From Otatea glauca (Eukaryota; Streptophyta; Magnoliopsida; Poales; Poaceae), in NCBI GenBank assembly GCA_036346275.1, contig CM070721.1, positions 50,121,869-50,185,868 of the forward strand: DNA of 64,000 nt, written 5' to 3'. The position numbers and the translations under genes were made by a program. The notes under the pieces are model-generated. The model was not told the DNA's origin, made no database searches, and saw only the letters and a list, made by a program, of their open reading frames with translations. Shown here one piece after another: positions 11,501-22,187 of this stretch (positions are counted from its first letter, which is position 1; each line of letters begins with the position of its first letter).

Positions 11501-13303
11501 ATCAATACCAGCTGAAAGATATGAAAAAGACAAATTCGGTTGACTAGTGATTTTTCACTATCTAGTGCTTTGTTAATTTCATATCTTTTAAATGCGATTT
11601 AGTTTTGTCTTCAAATTTTGTAGAGTTGTAGAAGCTCACGTATCTACGTATGATAATTTTTTTGAGATTTTTTAAGACTTATATATATGATTTTCATAGA
11701 CTTTATACCATTTGGCTACTATGTACAGCATGTATTACAGATTGAGTAGGAGGCAGTAAAATGTAGCTTTTTTAAAGTAAAATGTAGTATATGCTACTGT
11801 TCGTTATTTTGTTATTTTCGTATCTCTCAAATCCCAATGAGTTTGGTTTTGAAATTTTTTAGGGTTGTAGAATATTACCTCCCCTACGTGTGGTAATTTT
11901 TTGAAAATGTTTCACAATAAAGTGTTGTTTTTTTGTAGTAGAAGATAGTATATGCTGCTGTTTGGCACTTTGTTATTTTTATATCTCTCAAATCCTATTG
12001 ATTTTGGTTTTCAAATTTTGTAGAATTGTAGAAGCTCAACTCCTCTACGTGTGGTAATTTTTTGAGTATTTTCCAAATATTTTATTGCGGGTCCGACAAA
12101 CAGATCTAAATATTTATTTATGAAAATAAATGGTACACATTTTCAAAAATTCTAAAACAATTACTATAGATATGGTAGATGAGATTATACAACCTTGAAA
12201 ATTTTGAAAATAAAAATCAATACCAGCTGAAAGATATGAAAAAGACAAATTCGGTTGACTAGTGATTTTTCGCTGTCTAGTGCTTTGTCAATTTCATATC
12301 TTTTAAATACGATTTAGTTTGGTCTTCAAATTTTGTAGGGTTGTAGAAGCTCACGTATCATACGTATGGTAATTTGTTTGAGATTTTTTGAAAACTTATA
12401 CATATGATTTTCGTAGACTTTATACTATTTGGCTGCTGTGTACAGCATGTAGTAACAGATTAAGTAGAAGGCAGTAAAATGCAGCTTTCTTGAAAGTAAA
12501 ATATAGTATATGCCACTGTTCAGTATTTTGTTATTTTCTTATCTCTCAAATCCCAATGAGTTTGGTTTTGAAATTTTTCAGTGTTGTAGAATATTACCTC
12601 CCCTACTGTGGTAATTTCTTGAGAATTTTTCACAGTAAAGTGTTATTTTTTTATAGTAAAAGATAGTATACGCTGCTGTTTGTTACTTTGTTATTTTCAT
12701 ATCTCTCAAATCCTGTTAAGTTTGGTCTTCAAATTTTGCAGCATTGTAGAAGCTCAACTCCCCTACGTGTGGTAATTTTTTGAGAAATTTTCAAATATTT
12801 TACTGCAGATACAGCAAAAAGAACTTTATTCTTATTCATAAAAACCATAAGTACACGTTTTAAAAATTCTCAAAAAATTAATATAGATAGGGGAGGAGAG
12901 ATTATACAATATTGTAAAATTTTAAAACTAAAATCATTATCAGCTGAAAGATATAAAAAAACAAAGAAGAGACAAATTAATGTATAAACTACAATACACA
13001 TTAACTAGCTGGGTTGACCAACGCATAAACTAGTAACTGATTCGGTAGTAATTCAATCTGTTGTTCTATAGTAAAATGTATTTGTGATTTACTACCGAAT
13101 TAGATTCAGATGTGCTTTGTATGCGCTTCGGCAGTAAATTCATCAGTTGTTCTGTAGTAAACTATTTCATGATTTACTAGTAGGTTGCTTTTACTAGTGT
13201 TGTTTGCAGTGCATTAATTCACTACGTTTTGTCCAGCGCGTGAAATTTACTTCTCCAGTCAAAGCGCAGAATAGCTATTCTACGCTCAGGAGTAGAATAG
13301 CGC
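8551..13303. mobile_element. TIR-bounded element in (TA)n, internally tandem
   Basis: The left end reads GCGCTATTCTTTGGTTGCG and continues to a palindrome TAGAATAGCCTATTCTA (8574-8590). The right end in reverse complement reads GCGCTATTCTACTCCTGAGC and continues with GTAGAATAGCTATTC. Both ends abut AT dinucleotide runs (8529-8542 and 13308-13338). This resembles, from memory, rice elements that insert in TA microsatellites (the Micron type). Between the ends lie six copies of a unit of about 715 bp and no credible ORF. Confidence 0.7.
8690..12990. repeat. tandem array of ~715 bp higher-order units
   Basis: The anchor (C)GTAGACTTTATA recurs at about 8839, 9558, 10262, 10980, 11696 and 12413, giving spacings of 719, 704, 718, 716 and 717 bp. 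Each unit holds three related blocks that start TTTCATATC and end CCTACGTGTGGTAATTTTTT, plus one inverted relative (GGTAGGTGAGATTATACAAC). It is therefore a repeat within a repeat. The frames across it are short and not conserved between units. Confidence 0.9.
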
Positions 13304-13305
13304 CA

Positions 13306-13338
<33 letters not shown>
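13306..13338. repeat. (TA)n microsatellite
   Basis: An uninterrupted AT/TA run borders the right end of the element at 8551-13303. A shorter run at 8529-8542 borders the left end. Confidence 0.9.
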
Positions 13339-13341
<3 letters not shown>

Positions 13342-13494
13342 GTTCAATTTACAATATTATAAATTATTATAAAGAATATAGAGTTGTCCAGGGATCCCAA
13401 GTCCGGTTGAAAATTTAAGATCCGCCGTTTGGAGTCGCCATCGAGGTAACTGAGCAGAGGGCACTCCAGTATTGACTCCTGGTTTTGGCCTCAA

Positions 13495-14105
13495 CGCAGA
13501 GAATAATGAGAACTAGTTAGTCATAATCTGCCCATTGTCACGGGTGACGTCTAAATTTTAACATAGAGAGGAAATTTTCTAAAAAATTGAAAATAAAAAC
13601 TAAAAAACAGTAACTTGACACAATTTTTTTACAGAAAACAACTAAATTTTTTTTTCTTTTTTTATGTAAGAGGGAAAAAAATAAAATTACTGTAGCATTT
13701 GAACCGTAGAAACTCTAGTGTTGCATGGAGCGTGGCGCCAGGTGATCAGGGCCCGGTAGCTAGGACCTGTTTGGTAGAGCTCCAGATTCTAGTTCCACCT
13801 CAGATCTGAATCTTGTAGGCTAAAATAAATAGAATTAAGTTTATATTTTTAGTCTAAAATTAAATAAAATGACCTACCTAAACACTCTTAATATACTCAC
13901 AGATCCAGCTTCACGGATCTGTGAAGCTACAAATACCCAGCTCCACCAGATCCATGAATCTGAAGGAGCTGGAGTCGTATCAAACACGCACTTAGTTAGT
14001 ATTCCACACATTACCGCAAGTGACTTCTGAATTTTAACAGAGAAAAATTTTCTTTAAAAAAAAGGAGAAATAAAAAACAAAAATATTGTAACTCAACGTT
14101 AAAAA
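13495..14105. repeat. diverged direct duplication split by a MITE
   Basis: ACTAGTTAGT...GTGACGTCTAAATTTTAAC (about 13511-13560) recurs as ACTTAGTTAGT...GTGACTTCTGAATTTTAAC (about 13990-14036). Both are followed by similar A/T-rich tracts and a GGAGCGTG(G/C)GCG stretch (13728; 14192). This gives two worn units of roughly 490 bp. Confidence 0.55.
13763..13991. mobile_element. Tourist-like MITE
   Basis: The left end is GGACCTGTTTGGTAGAGCTC and the right end in reverse complement is GTGCGTGTTTGATACGACTC. The flanking trinucleotides are CTA and TTA. Internal GGAGCTGGAG/AGCTCCAGA words add to the inverted symmetry. It has no ORF. Confidence 0.55.
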
Positions 14106-14244
14106 TCTTTTTTTAAAAAAAATAAATAATATTTTTTACAAAAATGTAAAAAATATCTTCTACATTTTTTAAATAAGCTATAGGGCACAAAGCTTGGAGC
14201 GTGCGCGAACGGCCGGATCTGGCCCTTGGTGCCAATCGTATGGC

Positions 14245-14605
14245 CAGAATATTTTAGGACCTTACTAAAATTCCAAGAACCACATGGACTTTTTTGCAAA
14301 ATGGATGAACACAAAAGCCAAGGGCAGCTTTTCGGTCGGGATCTTACCGCAATTTTGAAATTCACAGGGGAGCTCTTCACAAAACCATGGACGTGGACTT
14401 AAGGGCTCGAGGCTTCCTTCCATTATTACATAGGTAATATATTTCAGGACCTTACGAAATTCCAAGAAGTATAGAGACTTTTATTTTTGCAAAATAGGTG
14501 CACACAAAAGCCAAGGACAGTTTTTTCGGTCGGGACCTCGCGGCGATTTCGGACTTTTTCCCGAAAACATGGATGTGGACTTCAAGGGATCGCGGATTCC
14601 TTCAT
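14245..14605. repeat. ~195 bp tandem duplication
   Basis: Two copies share TTTTAGGACCTTAC / TTTCAGGACCTTAC, AAATTCCAAGAA, ACACAAAAGCCAAGG, GGTCGGGA and CATGGA(C/T)GTGGACTT at a spacing near 195 bp. The frames covering them are probably non-coding. Confidence 0.65.
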
Positions 14606-15148
14606 ACTAGCCAGGGTTACACGCTACGTTACGCCGTGTAAAATTTGGTCGCACGACGCTGTGTCGTGCGAAATTTAGTCCAATGGCTATTTCTGAAAAA
14701 GGGCATGAGAATATAAACATGAATTCGTTTTTTCTCTAGGGTTTTCTAAAAAATATGCTAGCTAGGAGTCATTGTCGAATTTGCGAAAACGTGAGTTCTT
14801 TTTTTTTTTTTTGCGTACTTTCAGTTTTCTCGGATTTTTTCTTAAAAAATAGGTTGTGAGGTTTTTGCGTACTTTCGGTTTTGGGATCTAAATGTATTTT
14901 CTTTTTTCGGGTCCATTTTATTAAAAACCAATGAGAGGACCTAAACGTAAACCGTGCAGGGATTTAAACATAATTTCATTTTTAGGTCTATTTTATAAAA
15001 AATCGACCAAAGGATTCGAACGCAATTTCAAAAAATTTTAACCACGTGTTCACGAAGAAAGCTGAGGTGGCATGATCGGGACAGCTCCAATCCCTTATAC
15101 ATATGCTCCAAGCTCTTGAAAGTTGGAACTTCACCATTAGCTCCGTCC
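14606..15148. other. upstream region of the membrane-protein gene
   Basis: This is T-rich with homopolymer runs (14800-14812) and contains no gene. Confidence 0.4.
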
Positions 15149-15155
15149 ATAAATA
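15149..15155 (+). promoter_or_regulatory. TATA box
   Basis: CCATAAATAG lies 199 bp upstream of the ATG at 15348 and about 55 bp upstream of the first upstream ATG (15206). A transcription start near 15180 is implied. Confidence 0.5.
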
Positions 15156-15205
15156 GAAAGTACGCTCCTCTCTGAGACTTTTTTCGATTTTCCCTTGTCC
15201 CGTGC

Positions 15206-15400
15206 GTGCAGAGCGCTGGTGGTAGTTTGCCATCGTTTGATTATCTCCCGCTAGACCTTTCCTTCACCATGGTTCTTGATTGCATCCTCCAGGTACAAAG
15301 ACGCTGGCTAATTCCGTGCAGTAAGTTCACCACTGCCGCCTCCAACAATGGCAGAATTCTCGTGGCTGACGGCGCTGGGGTTCGTCTTCCTGACTTTTAA
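15206..15400 (+). other. overlapping upstream ORF
   Basis: An upstream reading frame has two in-frame ATGs, at 15206 and at 15269. The second lies in a strong ACCATGG context. It ends 53 bases after the start codon of the main gene in a different frame, so if present in the mRNA it should reduce translation from 15348. The GT at 15293 (CCAG then GTACAAAG) could be a splice donor that removes it, but I see no acceptor at a normal intron distance before 15348. Confidence 0.4.
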
Positions 15401-15764
15401 CTCCGGCATGGCGGTGTACCGCTCCAACGGCGACACGGGCTCCATCCTCTTCGTCGCCGTCTCCTACATCGACCTGGTAGCACTCTTCGCCTGTTTGCGA
15501 ATTTATGAAGGCCTGGACCGTCACTCCCCTCGCCGCGACATGGTCAAGGCAGCCGTCTGGAGTCTCACGACCCTCCTCACCGTCATGTTTAGCTATAAAG
15601 TCGCTGAAATCATGCCCCTGGCCGTCAAGATCGTGGTCTGGGCGATGGCGGCGGCCACCACCTGCGGGGGCTTCTACGCCTTCTTCATTCACGACGAGAA
15701 GCAGCCCCAGGCCGCGCCGGCGGCGGCCAAACTCCCCGCCGAGCGCGACCATGGCGCCACCTAA
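15348..15764 (+). CDS. small four-helix membrane protein (DUF6490-like)
   Basis: The gene is uninterrupted and encodes 138 residues with four likely membrane helices, at about residues 6-24, 33-53, 66-88 and 91-113. They are joined by short loops (RSNGDTG; EGLDRHSPRRD) and followed by an Ala/Pro-rich soluble tail. It resembles a family of small uncharacterised plant membrane proteins, common in grasses, that I recall under the label DUF6490; the function is unknown. The start is chosen because the ATG (CAACAATGGCAG) begins just before the first helix and the frame upstream has no better ATG. High GC at third positions fits a grass gene and contrasts with the AT-rich neighbours. A second, overlapping frame from 15505 is a shadow in this interval. 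Promoter and upstream ORF are listed separately. Confidence 0.85.
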   Translation: MAEFSWLTALGFVFLTFNSGMAVYRSNGDTGSILFVAVSYIDLVALFACLRIYEGLDRHSPRRDMVKAAVWSLTTLLTVMFSYKVAEIMPLAVKIVVWAMAAATTCGGFYAFFIHDEKQPQAAPAAAKLPAERDHGAT

Positions 15765-16173
15765 TAGCCGGTTGGGCACTTGCTACCGCCAGGTACTTGT
15801 TTCAGTTCTAACAGCGGCGCCGTACGTTAGATCTCGTGGCCAACTAGATTGCTCTTCCACCGCTTCTGTCCTACTAGCTGTTTCTCTTCCCTTTTCCGCC
15901 ATTTTTGCTGTCACATCGATTGTTTTAGCTTGCCGGTGTGCTGAGATTAGTAGATCTGCAATTTTGTGCCGTCAGATCCGCTGCTGCAACAGAAGGGAGA
16001 GGAGATCTTTTAAGTTTGCGGCGCTGTTGGTGAGAGGAAAATCTGACCCGGAGATGCAAATTGGACTTTCTGGACTTCAATTTGGACATGTGCTTACCAC
16101 GAGGAGCAATAGCATGCATCCTCTTGAAGTAAGTTTCGTGGAGTTTGTTTGTCTGCGAGCTCTACTCGCCGGG
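15765..16173 (+). other. 3' flank of the membrane-protein gene
   Basis: This may be 3' UTR. CCAGGTACTTG at 15790 and GAAGTAAGT at 16128 look like splice donors, so a 3' UTR intron or downstream exons are possible, but no protein homology supports them. Confidence 0.3.
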
Positions 16174-16347
16174 GAGAAGACTAACAGTGCTAAAGAAGAA
16201 GATGAAGAGAGGAGGAAGACTGAAGAATGGAGGAACCGAAGGAGGAAGGCGACAGATTGGGAGAAGACTAACAGTGCTAAAGAAGAAGATGAAGAGAGGA
16301 GGAAGACTGAAGAATGGAGGAACCGAAGGAGGAAGGCGACAGATGAA
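16174..16347 (+). repeat. 87 bp in-frame tandem duplication, Lys/Glu-rich
   Basis: Two near-identical 87 bp copies (16174-16260 and 16261-16347) each encode 29 residues containing KEEDEERRKTEEWRNRRRK in an open plus-strand frame that runs to 16473. The period is a multiple of three and the frame stays open. The charged helix-forming composition could be a coiled coil. I do not recognise the product, and the frame upstream overlaps the real gene out of frame, so it may be non-coding. Confidence 0.6.
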
Positions 16348-16454
16348 TGGAAGAAGCGAAGATTCCACGATATGATATTGAACAAAGATCATATGATTTG
16401 TGTCCTCTCTTTACGGAGAATTCTGGATAAGGTAAACACACATTTTATTCAAGA

Positions 16455-16590
16455 AATCTTCACGGATCATTAAGTAAACTTTGCTGGAATACTCCGATAC
16501 GGTACTTCGTGTACAGAGAAATCTTCATGGGTCATCAAAGAAACTTGCTGGACATTCTGATACTTCGTGTACAGAGAAGTTGGATTTGTT
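16455..16590. repeat. ~66 bp tandem duplication
   Basis: AAATCTTCA(C/T)GG(A/G)TCAT and GATAC..TACTTCGTGTACAGAG each occur twice at about 66 bp spacing. It is non-coding. Confidence 0.55.
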
Positions 16591-17570
16591 TGGTAGGCAT
16601 GCGTGCTTTCCATATGTTTTAATCCCTGTCCAAGCATTTCTTCTAGTCAAATAAATAAATAATCACAAGACAAGATTGCACGAACACAGTGAAGATGTGG
16701 AAGAACTTTGTGGAACGGAGAAGTGGCTTCGTGTTTGAGTTTGACGAAATAAAAATTAACTGTTCTTTGTGGAAAAATAACTGCAAAACAATATAGTTCT
16801 TGTCTATATGCAAATTGGCCTTTCATTGACCACTATGGGCCAGTTAAGAGGAAGGTTTATTGCAATACATGTTCAACTGATAGTGGTGGGCACATGATAG
16901 GGAATAAAAGAGAAGATACATGCACAGCAGCGGATACACAAGGACAAGCGAATATGCAACAACAATTACAATGACAATGGCAATTCTAGGTCACATTATT
17001 AGGCAAGCTGACAGCAAGGTGAAAGCTTCTGTTTTTTTTAAGAGAAGAGAAACAGCTAAGATATATTAACCACTAGTTGGCCCGAGTCTTAACGTGTTGT
17101 TGCTGTTGCCTGAGGTATGTGCTTGTGCGGTAGCAAGTGTCCAACCAGCGTTATTACAAATATGCGTTAATTTGAATAAGTTGCGGTCATGGTTGTATCG
17201 CAGTATTCTACGTACTATTAAGTACTATAAACTGTATTGTGTCTATCGTGTGTCGTTCATGTCGGTCACCGTTGTGTTTCGTCGACGTCCCATGGAGTTC
17301 CCGAAGAATTCTTCATGGTCAGGTATATTACTGCTATCACAAACTCGACTATTGGTCGTGTTGCCGTTGGTGTTGTGTAATATTAGGGGCTTTATCAGTG
17401 GTTTGTTGCCGTTGGTGTAATGTTGTTGAGCACCTTTTTGTAACGCGAGATTTCAACACTGTCCTTACAGTAAGTAGTTCTGTTACTTCTGTATCTCCAC
17501 ATTATATTATATGCCCTGTTGTTGAGTATATCTCTTCTTGTTTACCTCTATTTCACAGCCTGCCTCTCTT
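16591..17570. other. unassigned spacer
   Basis: Nothing firm is seen. Several short frames with TTG/GTTG-rich text exist around 17090-17630 with no recognisable protein. Confidence 0.35.
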
Positions 17571-17575
17571 TGCAG

Positions 17576-17773
17576 CTTTGTTTGGAACAGTTTTTGATTC
17601 TGCAGATTTTGGATTCTCCGATAATCGGTAGGTGGTAGCTTCTGATTTTATGTACAAATCTGCTTTTGATTTATAGGAGAATCTTGATTTTTAGAGAATC
17701 AGAAATTATCACTCACCTAATTATTAAAAAATCTATAATATGTACTATCAAAAGCTGTTGTAAACCAAACCTT
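17576..17773. mobile_element. possible Tourist-like MITE
   Basis: The left end CTTTGTTTGGAACAGTTTTT and the right end in reverse complement AAGGTTTGGTTTACAACAGC then TTTTGAT form an imperfect inverted repeat. Internal GATTCTC and GAGAATC words are also inverted. A clean target duplication is not visible. Confidence 0.4.
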
Positions 17774-18860
17774 AGTCTGTTGTTGTTTAGTCTATTGTGG
17801 TATCAGAGTCAAGACTTGTACAGAACGATGCTGGGGGCGATGTGCCCTGCATTACCCTGTTCACAAAGTCGTCGATCAGCTGGACGGTCAGGAACATTGG
17901 ATGCCTTCCTTACCTTCGCATGTGGTACTGGAATTTCCGTCACAAAATCTCTGTTTTTTTTCCTCTCAACTTGTACTTATTCTCCGGCTTGACTTGTCGA
18001 TATAAGTTGTCTTGTCCAGCTGCGTGCATAACGTGGTGTCGTGTATCCTGTGCGGTCCATACCAGCCAATGGCTCCGGTTGAAAGGTATAGTAACTCTTA
18101 AATTTTATACGATTTTTTCGCTCTGATAGTACAAGTCCAAGGATCGCTTGCCATACAATTCCCTGTGGAGGGAGGTGCTTGTCTTGCTTCAGCTTCACAA
18201 CTACTCTTGACGAATATGTTAATCCTTCTTGCAAAAGCTACATGTTCGTATAAGTAGAACTTTCAATATTGCAAATCGGGGACAGTGTTTTCCTGAGAGG
18301 TGCTTCCCCAGTCCATGTCAGTGGTCAGTAGTGCTGCTTTTATTTTGTGAAAAACATTTAGTAGTGCTCTCCAGAACGACCCTCTTGGTAGTTGTCTCTA
18401 TCTTCTTTGTTTTCATTCTTGTTCCTTCACGAAAAGCCCAACAATAACGTCCACTTGCCGTCGCCATTAGTGATTGACTTTGACCGTACCGAATGCCTAA
18501 TTTGAACCGCATTTGAACGCGCCAACCGTTTTCGTCGAATATTAGCTCTTTCGATTTGAAACTGTGTTTTGAGTGTTAGCCGCTGGTAGGTAGTGAAGCA
18601 GTTGAACCAAAACATCAATTAAGACTAGCTGCCGCCTACCAGTAGGTACACCGAACATTTCCACCAAAAACAAGACGTTAGGGTCAATGAGATTTGGTCC
18701 TTTGTTATTGTCATAATCACGACAATTGCTAGTTCTCCTTCCTTACTTGCTACGTAAAAGAATATTAGGTATATAGTTTGAATGATTTTATTTATAAATA
18801 TAAAGTTTACATATAGATTTAGTGAGGTTTTTTCTATTATGTCTTTATCTATTTACTCTC
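17774..18860. other. unassigned spacer
   Basis: A tRNA-iMet-like primer motif TGGTATCAGAGTC is at 17799, but no LTR border precedes it. No gene was found. Confidence 0.35.
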
Positions 18861-18884
18861 AATTATATGTATTTATTTATTCAG

Positions 18885-19035
18885 AAAAACTAACGTACGG
18901 TATACCGTATAAGCGATATACCATTTTGCACCGGTGAAACCTAGCTTTGAAACCTGCTCTGAAACCTGTGAAATTTGCTTTGAAACCTGTGAAACCTGAT
19001 ATACCGTTAGAATCAATTCCAACGGTATAGGGTTC
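18885..19035. repeat. GAAACCTG repeats between TATACCGT arms
   Basis: ACGGTATACCGTAT at 18896 and ATATACCGTTAGAAT / AACGGTAT at about 18998-19028 frame five GAAACC(T/C)(G/A) repeats. It looks like a small worn MITE. Confidence 0.4.
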
Positions 19036-19365
19036 AGTAGTAGCCTCTTATTTATTACCATCCACGCAAAGCATTCTCTCTCATCTTATAACACAATTAA
19101 GTTATCTAAATCATTTTTTCTTATATATTTTTCATTTTTTTGCAACTTTAATTCTCATGTAAAATCAAAATATATCTTATATTTCTGAAAGGTGGAGTAA
19201 TTTGTCCGAACTTCTGATTGGCTGCTCTGAAAGCGTCTACGCTAATCGCCTCGTTCGTTAGTTTAGCGTAGCCTCTAGAGCGTCTCTTACTGGCTGTCCG
19301 GGCCCCGCATTTTTGTGTTGGCTCCAGAGCGTCTCTCACGGGTCCAGTGGTCGCTGCACTTGGTT

Positions 19366-19370
19366 CATTG
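19366..19370. repeat. target site duplication CATTG (left)
   Basis: CATTG directly precedes the LTR at 19371 and recurs at 26331-26335. Confidence 0.95.
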
Positions 19371-19594
19371 TGTTAAGGAACCTCGCTATCGAATAGTCTG
19401 GGGTTCCCGAACAGATCTGAATTGGAGAACAGAAAGAGAGAGAGAGACGTGTTTTGGGAGAGCAACAGCGGAATTCTTTTATTGCTTATGATTGCTTGTA
19501 CATAGGGGACCCTCCTCCTCAGTATAAATACCACCTAGGGTTTCGGCTAAGGGGCCAACATGGGCTTTCCATGGGCCACGAGGGTTTCCCAACA
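19371..19594 (-). repeat. copia 3' LTR
   Basis: It starts TGTTAAGGAACC and ends GGGTTTCCCAACA on the plus strand (TG...CA). It contains TACATAGGGGACC and TATAAATACC. It pairs with 26106-26330. Confidence 0.95.
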
Positions 19595-19604
19595 CTCCCC
19601 TTTG
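19595..19604 (-). promoter_or_regulatory. polypurine tract
   Basis: The minus strand reads CAAAGGGGAG immediately before the 3' LTR. It is the expected plus-strand DNA primer. Confidence 0.7.
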
Positions 19605-19841
19605 GGCCCTTTGCCGCGAGATGCATATGCCTCATTAAAACTCCAGAAAAACCCAGTGGGAAAAATACTTGGAGAAAGAGTACGTAGCATACGCTTACTA
19701 TGTTGCACGAATTGCCTCGTTAAAACCTTATGCAAGAAAACTTCATGAAAAACTTGCTAAGGAAGAAGAGTACAATCCACCCGAACTTCAATTGCTAATC
19801 TTCGAGATTCATGTTGGGTATTCATAATTCATCTTCGAGAT

Positions 19842-21380
19842 TTATGTGGGAGTATGTGAAATATCTCCCCCTGAAATCTGCACTTCTCTAAGCCTCATCA
19901 TCACAATTCCTTTCACGCACCTTTCAAAGGTAGATGCTGGGAGTGATTTAGTGAACAAATCTGCAAGATTTTCACATGACTTAGTATGCAATATCTTGAT
20001 CTCGTTCATCTTATGCAATTCGTGAGCATAGAAGAACTTAGGGTTGATATGCTTCGTGAGATTGCTCTTCACATAACCCATCTGTGCTTGGGCAACACAA
20101 GCTGCATTATCTTCATAAATTATCGTGGGAGTTTGCTCAATGATCAAACCACATGACTTCTGGATGTGGTGAACCATTCTTCTGAGCCATGCACATTCAC
20201 GAGATGCTTCATACAAAGCAATGATTTCCGAGTGATTTGTCGACGTCGAGACAAGAGTCTGCTTAGACGACTTCCAAGAAATTGATGTTCCTCCACATAG
20301 GAAAACATAGCCGGTTTGGGACTTGCCAATATGCGGGTCTGATAAATACCCAGCATCGGCACAGCCAACCAAATTCAATTCATTGTTTCTTCTGAAAAAC
20401 AGACCAAGGTCTTTGCTTCCTTGGAGGTAACGGAAGATGTCCTTGATCCCTTTCCAATGCCTTTTGGTGGGTTCTGCACTGTACCGAGCTAGCAAATTCA
20501 CAGCGAACGCAATTTCCGGCCTAGTGCTATTCGCAAGGTACATGAGCACTCCAATTGCACTCAGATATGGGATTTCTGCTCCCAGGACTTCCTCCCCCTC
20601 TCCTCTAGGTCTGTATGGGTTTAGGTCTGCTTGGAGTGACCTTCCGACCATTGGAGTCTTTGCAGGATATGCTTTTTCAAAATCAAACATTTCCAACACT
20701 TTCTGTGTGTAGGTTGATTGGTGTACCAAGATTCCTCCTTGGACATGCTCAAGCTCCAAGCCTAAACAAAACTTGGTTTTACCCAAATCCTTCATTTCAA
20801 ACTCAGACTTCAAGTATGAGCATGCTTCTTCAATTTCTTCATCTGTCCCAATGATGTTCAAGTCATCTACATAGACGGAGATTATACAGAATCCATTCGG
20901 GATCATTGATAAACACACATGGACAATCTTCATTGCTTGTGTAGTCTTTCTTGCAGAGAAAATCACTCAGCGATTGTACCACATTCTCCTCGATTGCTTC
21001 AAATACATGTGATTTCTCCAATTTCACATCAGCATGTGTTTCTATTTGCTCCGTCTTGGTTCGGATAGAAATTCCTTCCGGTACTTTCATGTATATCTCG
21101 AATCCAAGTTTCCGTACAAATATGCTGTGACAACATCCATTAGCTTCATTCTCAACTTCAAGTTGACTGCCATTGAGATTAAACATCTAAAGGTAATTCC
21201 TCCCATGACCGGAGAATAGGTTTCTTCATAATCAACTCCAGGACGTTGAGTGAAACCTTGAGCTACGAGCCTTGCCTTGTACCTTACAACTTCGTTGTTT
21301 TCATTTATCTTCCGAACAAAGACCCATTTGTGACCTACGGGGTTTATATGGTAAGGTGTGCGGCATACGGGCCCAAACAC
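19842..21380 (-). pseudogene. copia reverse transcriptase and RNase H
   Basis: The RT copies the element RNA and RNase H removes it inside the particle. The RT N-terminal part is at 21380-21087 (GHKWVFVRK, YKARLVAQGFTQ, YSPV). The frame then shifts near 21190 and again near 20966. The catalytic YVDD box (VYVDDLNIIG) lies in 20966-19842. RNase H follows, with GCADAGY, SEIIALYEA, YEDNAAC and the C-terminal LADLFTKSLP typical of copia pol. The frame changes inside the RT mean this copy cannot make an intact enzyme. The last part (375 codons) is the longest surviving open piece. Confidence 0.9.
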
Positions 21381-22187
21381 CTCTCTCTTGTTCAGAGAGA
21401 CTAACTCTGCAGTGATTGCCTTTTTTCATTCTTCCCAATCTAGCCTTTTCTTGCACTCTGCGAGATGCGAGCTCGGGATCATGATCAATGATCGAGGCAA
21501 TCTTCTTTGCAAAGTATGCATCATCGCTGGTCGTTGCTCTATTCGTGATTCTCCGTTATTACAAAGTTTATGGCCATTTCTTCATGGGGTGCTTCATGCA
21601 CTTCTACTTGCTCTTCATCGCTATTCCTATCGCAGAGCAAGTTCCTTTAGCTTTCATCGCCTATGTGTGCGCACATTATTTCCATGGCTTCTGCAGTGGA
21701 AGGTTCAAGTCTGGAATTGCCTTTTCCGTTGGCTTCTTTCCAGTGCTAGGTCTCAACTGGCTCCCCTTCTTTCCTTGGGGCATTTTCGTGATTGGTTGTG
21801 GTAAGTCCTCTCGCCACGTTTTCTCTAGACGTCTCCGGGTACTTTGGGTTTGAGGAGCCAGATTTCCTGCTCTTTTTCTTTGAGGCCTCTGAACAGGTTG
21901 AGGGATACCTTCTATTTTCTTTGGTATTTCCACCTCTCTGGTGCATTCCTTGCGGGTACATGCAACTTAACCACGCCTTCGTGTCACAAAATGATCAGCG
22001 ATTCATTTGCTAAATTCGCAAATCAATTATCTTTTGGACTTCTTGATTTGCTTCATTAGTGCGGGGGTCATGTGCGGGGATCCCAGTGGAATGCTATATG
22101 ATTTCCCGACATTTTTCATCCAAAGGTTGATTTCCTCCCCCTAATGACGGGAAACGATCCTCGTCAAAAAATACAATCGTGAATCGG
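21381..22187 (-). pseudogene. copia integrase-RT linker, decayed
   Basis: This is the pol linker between integrase and RT. A minus-strand basic/proline-rich frame (21676-21933, with PQRKRAGNL) survives. Plus-strand frames here (21358-21853) are shadows. Confidence 0.55.

Noticed and set aside
16077..16392. Minus-strand Ser/Leu/Phe-rich ORFs opposite the 87 bp duplication
   Set aside because: They mirror the Lys/Glu-rich repeat in reverse and have no start context or homology.
17799..17815. TGGTATCAGAGTC, like the tRNA-iMet primer site of LTR elements
   Set aside because: The sequence before it ends CTATTG, not CA, and no matching LTR, gag or second copy is visible. It may be chance or a tiny remnant.
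21358..21853. Plus-strand ORFs of 121-148 codons with hydrophobic stretches
   Set aside because: They lie antisense to the copia integrase-RT linker, inside a bounded element.
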